NCBI GenBank assembly: GCA_030830945.1
Contig: JAURLY010000201.1
Location: 1-5,903 of the forward strand
Direction of reading: 5' to 3'
DNA: 5,903 nucleotides
Source: Gammaproteobacteria bacterium
GTDB lineage: Bacteria; Pseudomonadota; Gammaproteobacteria; Pseudomonadales; GM7GCV1
Position numbers and translations under genes: made by a program. The notes under the pieces were generated by a model. The model was not told the origin of the DNA, did no database searches, and saw only the letters and a list, made by a program, of their open reading frames with translations. Positions 1 through 5,405 of the stretch are shown here, piece after piece; the stretch's first letter is position 1; each line of letters opens with the position of its first letter.

Positions 1-1022
1 AGGCAATGAACCAGTGCAGCTTCAGCGATGGGGCCGGTGAAATGCGGAATCAGGCCGATGTAATGTGTTTCGGCCAGCGCGATAATCTTCATGTATTCGG
101 TGATGCCACCAGTGTTGGGCAACTGGCAGCGCACGTAATCCACCAGTTCCTTTTCGATCAGGGTATTAACATCCCATTTGTAGCCGAACTGTTCGCCCAC
201 CGCGATGGGCACGCGCACGCGATCACGCAGCCTTTCATAGGAATCGGTGCCTTCACTGCGCAGGAGATCCTCGCAGAAATACGGATGCAGGGGTTCGATG
301 AGAGTGGCCAGGTTTATGGAATCCGCCATGTCGAATTCCGTATGAAAATCCAGAGCCCAGTGACCGTCACCCACGGCACCGTGTATTTCCAGAGCATCTT
401 CGTGCATCTGCCGAACCAGTTTGAAACGGTCGACGACACGCTGGCGAGGGTTGTCGGTGGCATGGCGGTAAACGCGGATACCGGAATCAATGCAGGCCTT
501 GGCACGGTCGCCAAGCGGAGTGTCGAAGCCACCCCCCGGAAAGGCAGTGGAATAACATTCAACATGGTCGCGTGCTTTGCCGCCCAAGAGTTGCCATACC
601 GGCACATCCAGCGCCTTTGCCTTGAGGTCCCAGAGTGCGAGATCGAGCGCGCCGATTGAATGTAGCTTCTCGCGACCGGCGGTGTAGTGCATGCCGCGCA
701 TCATCGCCTGCCAGTGATCTTCGGTGCGGAAGGGATCCAGGCCAATAAGCATACTGGCGCATTCGTTCATGGTGGTCGGCTCACCACCCTCACCAAAGCC
801 AATCAGTCCGTTTTCGGTTTCAACCATGACCACCCGCGAGGACTGGTTCACCATAGGTTGGCCCGGACGGCCCTGTGAATCGCCGCCGTGATTGAAATAG
901 CGAATGACCTTAATACGATCCTCGTCCAGACCCAGGGCATCCGCGGAGAAAGGAGCCCACATGCTGGCTCCCGCTGCCACACCTAAGCCCTTTAATATGC
1001 TGCGCCGGTCAAGTGATTTCAT
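1..1022 (-). CDS. Tat-exported enolase-superfamily (mandelate racemase / galactonate dehydratase-like) enzyme, C-terminus cut by window edge
   Basis: Open from an ATG at 1022 down to the window edge, giving about 340 residues; E. coli DgoD has about 380, so some 40-45 are missing. The product reads as an acid-sugar dehydratase of the mandelate racemase/muconate lactonizing group, which abstracts a proton alpha to a carboxylate with the help of Mg2+. Visible sites are D225 and H227 in ALDFHT (first metal ligand and the DFH pattern of galactonate and mannonate dehydratases), E251 in FCEDLL, E277 in VGEQFG (the GER position of DgoD) and H327 in LIPHFTGP (the APH position of DgoD). The N-terminus carries a twin-arginine signal, LDRRSILKG, followed by a hydrophobic stretch to about residue 30. 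Most members of this family are cytoplasmic, so export is unusual. The start is supported by AAGGGGAG at 1026-1033. It is the last visible gene of the operon, 14 bases after the MOSC stop. The substrate cannot be decided from sequence. Confidence 0.88.
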   Translation of the reverse strand, partial: MKSLDRRSILKGLGVAAGASMWAPFSADALGLDEDRIKVIRYFNHGGDSQGRPGQPMVNQSSRVVMVETENGLIGFGEGGEPTTMNECASMLIGLDPFRTEDHWQAMMRGMHYTAGREKLHSIGALDLALWDLKAKALDVPVWQLLGGKARDHVECYSTAFPGGGFDTPLGDRAKACIDSGIRVYRHATDNPRQRVVDRFKLVRQMHEDALEIHGAVGDGHWALDFHTEFDMADSINLATLIEPLHPYFCEDLLRSEGTDSYERLRDRVRVPIAVGEQFGYKWDVNTLIEKELVDYVRCQLPNTGGITEYMKIIALAETHYIGLIPHFTGPIAEAALVHC

Positions 1023-1036
1023 GATCTCCCCTTATT

Positions 1037-1497
1037 TTATTTACTGGCAATTTCTTGCCCTACTTTGATTTCACCAGATTCAAGAATTGCTGCCCGCAAC
1101 CCGGTATGAGCCAAATGCGGCAACACCTTCTGGTTTACCGTTGCGGCAAGATGAGAGCAAGGTTCGCAATGTTCTATGCCTAGAAACCTCGCCTGCCCAA
1201 TTGAAAGATGAGGTCTTTAAGTTGAATGCCTTGTGTCAGGATATTTCGACGAACATCGCCATAGCCCAGAGTTTCATTCTGGGACGCATTGAATTGATCT
1301 ATTTCTTCAGAGGCAATAAACGTAATTTCGCTTTTTCTGTTGCCCGCGAGCTTTTCTGAAAAAGTACCTCCACCCTTATAGTAACGATCACCAACCACTC
1401 CTTTGTTGGCCTCGACTTGAGCAGAAGATTGTATGCACGGCTGAGCGCCTGTTTCAGAAATATATATTTCCTTTACGATTCCAGTCATATATGTCAC
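1037..1497 (-). pseudogene. MOSC-domain protein, interrupted by a one-base frameshift
   Basis: The upstream frame starts at GTG 1497 (or ATG 1488) and encodes MOSC features: GVVGDRYY at residues 33-40, a Glu-rich EE at 64-65, and DVRRNILTQGIQL at 81-93. It then runs to an early stop at 1180 as FQLGRRGF. In the next frame the family's second half follows at once: RFLGIEHCEPCSHL, then TGLRAAILESGEIKVGQEI, to a TAA at 1037-1039. Adding one base at 1195-1198 (G or C, both restore LGQARFLG) gives a normal 153-residue MOSC protein with the conserved C111-E-P-C114. MOSC domains are linked to molybdenum cofactor sulfur transfer and to handling of reactive N-hydroxylated compounds. There is no clear ribosome binding site at either possible start. 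The gene lies 12 bases after thuA-like gene 2 and 14 before the dehydratase. The lesion could be a real mutation or a sequencing error in the GGG run. Confidence 0.85.
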
Positions 1498-1509
1498 TTT
1501 TGCAAAGTA

Positions 1510-2313
1510 CTACGTATTTGAAACAAACGCCGGTATGTCTCGCTGCATTGCCCAAAAAGCGGCGCGCCATATCATTTTCTGATATTCAGGATGCCTCCAT
1601 GACCACTGTGTATGGCCAGGCAAAAGTGCAGCGAACCGCCCTCTTCCAGAGTCCCTGCACCAACCGCTGGTAGCAACACGTTTGTCGTGCATAGCGGTGG
1701 TATGGAAAAGAATCTGGTTGTCATCGTTGGTCATGATGGCGTCGAACTGTTCGTCCAGATTAACCATGAAGTTCTCCATGCCACTTGTAATGGGATGGTC
1801 TTCGTTAAAAGAATGGAAAAAGAGCGGTTGTATCTCTTGATGAAGGATAGGTTCGCAGCCCAGAAGTTCTTTTATTCGCGGGCGCTGATTCCAGAAACTG
1901 CAATGGCAAGCAAGCCAGCCCATTCCGCGGTTTTCGATATTGGAGATGATGGCTTCTTCCTGTTCATCGGTCATGAATTGGTCAGGCTCCGGACGGGATT
2001 CGACAACGCCGTTAGGGTTCCACCCATGGGAATCCCTGCCGTCCCAGCGTTCAGTTACCAGCAAGTCAGCTTCGCCAATGAGTTCAGGGGTTAGGAACCT
2101 GCTGGCCTGGCAAAAATAGATGTCGGCAACACTGGAGAATATCTGCCGAATATGTGTCTCAAGTGCAATTGAGTTATGCCAGTAATCACCCATCAGGGCG
2201 ACTATCTTAAATTTTTCACCTTCTTGCGCCCGCAGATGAACTGCAGGTGATAAGGCCGCTGCACCTAAGGCGGTGAGCCCTGCTTTCATGACTTTGCGTC
2301 GGTTATATGACAT
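1510..2313 (-). CDS. Tat-exported ThuA-like protein, paralogue 2
   Basis: A 267-residue protein of the ThuA (trehalose utilization) family, which has a class I glutamine-amidotransferase-like fold and turns up beside sugar oxidoreductases and sugar hydrolases; its chemistry is not settled. An N-terminal twin-arginine signal (NRRKVMKAG, then an Ala-rich hydrophobic stretch to about residue 29) predicts folded export. The domain starts at KIVALMGDYWHN (36-47). Other landmarks are FCQASRFLTPELI (67-79), GMGWLACHCSFWN (130-142, at the nucleophile-elbow region with a His-Cys pair), EDHPITSG (171-178), and the C-terminal signature GRGRFAALLPGHT (223-235) followed by W248 and W254 near the end. It is about half identical to the ThuA-like product of 2870-3670, so the two arose by duplication. 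The ATG start is fixed by AAGGGG at 2321-2326. It begins 13 bases after the small secreted gene and ends 12 bases before the MOSC gene, so it is surely co-transcribed with them. Confidence 0.9.
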   Translation of the reverse strand: MSYNRRKVMKAGLTALGAAALSPAVHLRAQEGEKFKIVALMGDYWHNSIALETHIRQIFSSVADIYFCQASRFLTPELIGEADLLVTERWDGRDSHGWNPNGVVESRPEPDQFMTDEQEEAIISNIENRGMGWLACHCSFWNQRPRIKELLGCEPILHQEIQPLFFHSFNEDHPITSGMENFMVNLDEQFDAIMTNDDNQILFHTTAMHDKRVATSGWCRDSGRGRFAALLPGHTQWSWRHPEYQKMIWRAAFWAMQRDIPAFVSNT

Positions 2314-2326
2314 GGAATTTCCCCTT

Positions 2327-2821
2327 TTATTCCCAGATGATTTCTTTCATATCGCTCATCTTCAAATACACCCTTTCCCCCGGCTGTATAGCTGAGGCGG
2401 ATGATTCGAGCGGAATAAACGAGACGCCAAGTTCGCGAATTCGTGGTGAGTTCCTGGTGCCACTTTTCATGGTGATAATCCACACTGCGAACGAGTCCCA
2501 CGCCCCGTGCGGGTCCGCGACTTTTACCATTGAAACCATATTTTCGATGGGGACAGTTCTTACACCGTCATGCAGGTAGGTAAAGAAATCCTGAGGGTCG
2601 TTTATATCCCAAAGGTAAAATCGGAGGCTGCCCCTCTGCGCAAATTCATAATCAGGCACCGGGGTTTTAGAAACGATATCAACTCGATCGGCGAGCTCAT
2701 CAAAGGATATTTTCACCGGCGTGCTTTCATCCGCAAAGGCATCCGCAAAGGCCATGGGCAGTAGCATGGCGGATATAAACGCTGTCATGAGCCCTGTTTT
2801 TAGCTTGCTAAGCGTCGTCAT
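2327..2821 (-). CDS. Small Sec-exported protein of unknown function
   Basis: A 164-residue protein that I do not recognise. The N-terminus has Lys residues at 6 and 8, a hydrophobic core at about 10-24, and two Ala-Phe-Ala signal peptidase sites in a row (24-26 and 28-30), which predicts a periplasmic mature protein of about 135 residues. There is no lipobox Cys, and no Cys at all. The mature part is rich in aromatic residues and short polar stretches (RFYLWDIND at 67-75, DFFTYLHDG at 78-86, WDSFAVWIITMKSG at 108-121), as in a compact beta-rich domain; this is inference. It sits between the two ThuA-like genes, 48 bases after the first and 13 before the second, so it is probably a partner of those proteins rather than an independent enzyme. 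The ATG start is supported by GAGGGGA at 2827-2833. Confidence 0.85.
   Translation of the reverse strand: MTTLSKLKTGLMTAFISAMLLPMAFADAFADESTPVKISFDELADRVDIVSKTPVPDYEFAQRGSLRFYLWDINDPQDFFTYLHDGVRTVPIENMVSMVKVADPHGAWDSFAVWIITMKSGTRNSPRIRELGVSFIPLESSASAIQPGERVYLKMSDMKEIIWE
2729..2752. repeat. Perfect 12-base tandem duplication in the signal-peptide region
   Basis: ATCCGCAAAGGC occurs twice head to tail on the plus strand. Read on the minus strand it encodes the duplicated Ala-Phe-Ala-Asp at the signal peptidase cleavage site of the small secreted protein. The exact copy suggests a recent slip duplication. It keeps the reading frame and leaves two possible cleavage sites four residues apart. Confidence 0.95.
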
Positions 2822-2869
2822 ACATGTCCCCTCGTAATTTTCCTATGTGTCTATGTAGCCAAGCACCGT

Positions 2870-3670
2870 TCAAGCCAGGTAAGGAGGTATATCTTTACCC
2901 AATGCCCAGTGCGCCGAGCGCCACACAATTTTCTGGTACTCCGGAATCCGCCAGGGAAACTGCGTGTGCCCTGGAAGCAACGAGACAACCCGACCCTTAC
3001 CGTACTGGCCACACCAGCCACCGAGCGCATATCTTTTATCGTGCACGGCTTCCGACATAAACAATGGCGTGTATTCTTCATTCAGCAAAATAGCAGCGAA
3101 CTGTTCATCCAGATTGATGAAAAACGGGTCAATCCCCGCTGTTATGGGGTGATCCTGGTTAAAGTCCTTAAGGACGACTGGTTGGATTTCCCCATGCATG
3201 ATCGGCTCAACACCCAAAAGTTGAGCAAATTTCTCTGTCTCATTCCAAATAGTGCAGTGAAAAGCGAGCAGCCCCATGCCTCTGTCTCGTACATTTCTGA
3301 TCACTGCATTTTCCATTTCGGGTGTCATATACGGGTCGCCAGGGTTTCTTTCTGTCACCCTGCCTTCGGACGTCCAGCCCAAAGAATCGGGGCCACCGTA
3401 ACGGAGCAAAAAGAGAACATCCGCCTCATCAATCAGTTCAGGCGTCAGGAATCTGCTGGCTTGGCAGAAAGTGATCTCCCATCCTGAAGACTTAAATATT
3501 TGTCGGGTGTCTCTCTCGAGGGCGACCGGGTTGTGCCAATAGTCGCCCATAAGTGCGACCACCTTGGTCGTACCAGCAGCACGCAGACCAGTAGACCACA
3601 GTGCCGTCGCAGCGCATGTGCTGAGCCCTGCTGCCAGTATTTCTCTTCTCGTAGGTCGTGTTGAATTCAC
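2870..3670 (-). CDS. Tat-exported ThuA-like protein, paralogue 1 (first gene of the operon)
   Basis: A 266-residue ThuA-family protein with a clear twin-arginine signal (PTRREILAAG, then a hydrophobic Ala/Leu segment to about residue 31). The domain shows KVVALMGDYWHN (36-47), FCQASRFLTPELI (68-80), GMGLLAFHCTIWN (131-143, the His-Cys pair shared with its paralogue), QDHPITAGI (172-180), NLDEQF (186-191) and GKGRVVSLLPGHT (224-236) before the terminal Trp-rich helix. The paralogue at 1510-2313 has Cys where this one has Phe in LAFHC, so only the Cys after His is shared. The start is a GTG at 3670; no ATG precedes the domain (the next Met is residue 41), the Tat motif begins just after it, and a G-rich ribosome binding site lies in front. 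As the first gene after the intergenic region it should carry the operon promoter. The biochemical role is unknown; a part in sugar or sugar-derivative handling in the periplasm is inferred. Confidence 0.9.
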   Translation of the reverse strand: MNSTRPTRREILAAGLSTCAATALWSTGLRAAGTTKVVALMGDYWHNPVALERDTRQIFKSSGWEITFCQASRFLTPELIDEADVLFLLRYGGPDSLGWTSEGRVTERNPGDPYMTPEMENAVIRNVRDRGMGLLAFHCTIWNETEKFAQLLGVEPIMHGEIQPVVLKDFNQDHPITAGIDPFFINLDEQFAAILLNEEYTPLFMSEAVHDKRYALGGWCGQYGKGRVVSLLPGHTQFPWRIPEYQKIVWRSAHWALGKDIPPYLA

Positions 3671-3674
3671 TCTA

Positions 3675-3682
3675 TCCCCCCC
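3675..3682 (-). promoter_or_regulatory. G-tract ribosome binding site of the first operon gene
   Basis: On the minus strand AGGGGGGG-like sequence (seven G, then AT) lies five to eleven bases before the GTG start at 3670. It is what decides for that start. It matches the GGGGA core in front of the other operon genes, but here it is an uninterrupted run of seven G. Confidence 0.6.
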
Positions 3683-3713
3683 GGGTTACCTTACGAATCG
3701 CGATGACTCACGG

Positions 3714-3740
3714 ATATTCGAATATATAGTAATGTACTAT
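3714..3740. repeat. Two abutting perfect inverted repeats, probable operator
   Basis: ATATTCGAATAT (3714-3725) is a perfect 12-base palindrome. It is followed without a gap by ATAGTA-ATG-TACTAT (3726-3740), a perfect 6-base inverted repeat around three bases. They lie 44 to 70 bases upstream of the first ThuA-like start, where a repressor or activator would act. AT-rich DNA yields some palindromes by chance, so the operator role is inferred. Confidence 0.45.
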
Positions 3741-3786
3741 GAATAATGTATAAAAAATACGATACCTTTTTCGTGCAGCTAGCTGA

Positions 3787-3814
3787 TTGATGAATAGAGT
3801 TGCCTGATTAATAT
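3787..3814 (+). promoter_or_regulatory. Possible sigma70 promoter of the hydrolase gene
   Basis: TTGATG (3787-3792) and TAATAT (3809-3814) are 16 bases apart, each with four of six consensus bases. A transcript would start near 3820 and leave a leader of about 55 bases before the ATG at 3876. This is a by-eye match only. Confidence 0.3.
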
Positions 3815-3829
3815 AGGTTTTTTCCTATA
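3812..3829. repeat. Inverted repeat TATAGG-T6-CCTATA
   Basis: Perfect six-base arms flank a spacer of six T. It overlaps the proposed -10 element and start point of the hydrolase promoter, a usual place for a repressor site. It could instead be a weak hairpin in the leader. Confidence 0.45.
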
Positions 3830-3875
3830 CAGCACCCAACATTACCCAACTAACTTATTCGATATTCAAAACAAT

Positions 3876-4316
3876 ATGAAATACGGCATCCACATAATCA
3901 ATCTTTGTATTTTGTTGTTCAGCCCAATGATTTTCTCGCAGGAAAATGTCAGGCCCTTGGGGGTTGAATTAGAGAACTATGAATATCCCTACCCCGTGGA
4001 ATACATGCAGCTGGATGTTCAGGGAAAAGAATTAAAGATGGCCTATATGGATGTGCATCCTGATCACCCTAACGGGAAGTCGATTATGCTGATGCACGGG
4101 AAAAACTTCACAGGGGCCTACTGGGCACAAACGGCTGAAGATTTAAGTAAAGCGGGCTTTAGGGTCATCATTCCTGACCAGATAGGTTTTGGGAAATCTT
4201 CCAAGCCTGTGGATATTCAATACAGCTTTCAGATGCTGGCACAGAGCACAAAGGCGATTCTGGATTCACTAGGCGTCGAAAAAACAAGCGTTCTTGGGCA
4301 TTCCATGGGCGGGTGA
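3876..4316 (+). pseudogene. Secreted alpha/beta hydrolase, truncated at the nucleophile elbow
   Basis: The 146 residues form the first half of an alpha/beta hydrolase whose relatives usually have over 300. A Sec signal peptide (hydrophobic 7-20, probable cleavage near S21/Q22) is followed by MLMHGKNFTGAYW (71-83, HG oxyanion-hole motif at 74-75), VIIPDQIGFGKSSKP (97-111) and the elbow VLGHSMGG (139-146) with nucleophile Ser143. The next codon is TGA. The following sequence shows no family signal and is already the end of modC on the other strand, so the cap region and the catalytic Asp/Glu and His are absent and the product cannot be an active hydrolase. There is no obvious ribosome binding site before the ATG, but the signal peptide fixes the start well. 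It is divergent from the ThuA operon and shares its control region. The loss may be a genuine deletion or rearrangement or an assembly join. Confidence 0.85.
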
Positions 4317-4317
4317 G

Positions 4318-5403
4318 CTATCGAATAACCGCGGCAGACTTAATTTGCGCCCAGATCGACATCCCTACTTTTAGTCCCAACTGATCAACCGATTTACGCG
4401 TAATTCGCGCCAGCAAATAGTCTTCACCCGCTTTAACCTGAACCTGGGCGACGGCAGGGTCACGGCTGGCTTGTATGTTGACAACCTCCACGGCAAGTCG
4501 ATTAAGAATACTGCTGTCTGAATGCGGCGATAATGACAAACTGACATCCCTTGCCTGGACACGAACTCTCATCGATTCACCCTGCGCGCAGCCGGTGTCG
4601 CGAACCCAAAGCTCGCCACCCGTCAATTGCATCAATGCCAGATGCCATTGCTGATCATGCGCAACTACCTTTCCCTGCAACAATACACCTGCTTCTTCGC
4701 CCTGTTCCGGGATTTCACCTTGGGAAAATACCTTTACAGGATCGCCCTGTTTTAACAGACGACCCTGGTCAATAACCAACACGTGATCAGCGAGGCGCAT
4801 TAGCTCATTTATTGAGTGAGTGACATAAAGGATTGGGAACTCAAATTCAGTATGTATCCGTTCAAAATAAGGAAGTATTTCCTGCTTTCTCGCTTCATCC
4901 AGTGAAGCCAGCGGCTCGTCCATTAACAGAAATTTGGGGCGAGCAAGAAGCGACCTGGCGATGGCAACACGCTGTCGTTCACCACCCGATATCTGCGCAG
5001 GAAAGCGATTGAGCAAAGACTCAATTCCCAGCAACTCAATAATTTGGGCATAGAACTGCGGGTCCGCCCTATATGATCTCTTGTAAGCGTAATCCAGGTT
5101 AGCCTTGATTCGCAGGTGATTAAACAGGCTGGACTCCTGAAACACATAGCCCAATGACCGTTTGTGCGTAGGGATAAATAGCTCATCGCTTTGCCAAACA
5201 TTGTTGCCTACCTTAATTCGACCTTTCTCGACCCTTTCAAGCCCGGCAATAGCTCGCAGCAAGGTGGTTTTCCCGGATCCTGATGCGCCATAAAGTACTG
5301 TTATACCGGTCGAGGGAAAGTCAGCCCTGAAATCAAGTGCGAACGGATGCCCGCTTTGGTCAATACGCTCAAGGTGAAATGCCAGGGAAATATTTGCCCC
5401 CAC
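4318..5403 (-). CDS. modC: Molybdate ABC transporter ATP-binding protein ModC
   Basis: A 361-residue ATPase that powers molybdate import with ModB and the periplasmic ModA. The order is typical of the family: Walker A GASGSGKT (39-46), Q-loop YVFQES (86-91), signature ISGGERQR (138-145), Walker B FLLMDEP (158-164), D-loop near SLDE (167-170) and H-loop His196 in YVTHSINEL. The C-terminal third (about 295-361) begins SILNRLAVEVV and fits a Mop/TOBE oxyanion-binding domain, which separates ModC from sulfate or sugar ATPases. Length is normal (E. coli about 352), so the gene is complete although it ends one base from the truncated hydrolase. The start is GTG at 5403, two bases after the modB stop, with GGAG inside the last codons of modB as ribosome binding site, so translational coupling is likely. 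Tungstate or sulfate import is a less likely alternative. Confidence 0.95.
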   Translation of the reverse strand: MGANISLAFHLERIDQSGHPFALDFRADFPSTGITVLYGASGSGKTTLLRAIAGLERVEKGRIKVGNNVWQSDELFIPTHKRSLGYVFQESSLFNHLRIKANLDYAYKRSYRADPQFYAQIIELLGIESLLNRFPAQISGGERQRVAIARSLLARPKFLLMDEPLASLDEARKQEILPYFERIHTEFEFPILYVTHSINELMRLADHVLVIDQGRLLKQGDPVKVFSQGEIPEQGEEAGVLLQGKVVAHDQQWHLALMQLTGGELWVRDTGCAQGESMRVRVQARDVSLSLSPHSDSSILNRLAVEVVNIQASRDPAVAQVQVKAGEDYLLARITRKSVDQLGLKVGMSIWAQIKSAAVIR

Positions 5404-5405
5404 AG

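Larger units (their letters stand above)
3671..3875. promoter_or_regulatory. Divergent intergenic control region
   Basis: This AT-rich stretch of 205 bases lies between the operon start (minus strand) and the alpha/beta hydrolase start (plus strand), so it must hold both promoters. It contains four short perfect palindromes or inverted repeats: 3714-3725, 3726-3740, 3776-3785 and 3812-3829. I find a fair sigma70-like promoter for the hydrolase side, but none that I would defend for the operon side. No regulator gene is present in the window. Confidence 0.7.

Noticed and set aside
6..659. Long open frame on the plus strand (217 codons)
   Set aside because: It lies wholly inside the minus-strand dehydratase, whose frame gives clear catalytic motifs; the plus-strand translation resembles no family and is a shadow.
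1612..2094. Plus-strand open frame of 160 codons opposite the second ThuA-like gene
   Set aside because: It is antisense to a gene with well-conserved motifs, with no ribosome binding site or recognisable domain. A similar shadow at 2909-3487 opposite the other paralogue follows from the shared sequence and codon use of the paralogues.
2286..2501. Minus-strand open frame overlapping the ends of the small secreted gene and the second ThuA-like gene
   Set aside because: It is out of frame with both, has no ribosome binding site and no recognisable sequence, while both neighbours have proper starts and stops there.
4279..4296. Terminator-like element for modC on the minus strand (CAAG-AACG-CTTG followed by six T)
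   Set aside because: The stem is only four base pairs with two A-T pairs, and the sequence is explained by hydrolase codons. It is too weak to call.
3876..4316. Short functional protein made from the hydrolase N-terminal half
   Set aside because: A half Rossmann-like sheet ending at the nucleophile elbow would lack the cap and two triad residues and is unlikely to fold or act; truncation explains it better.
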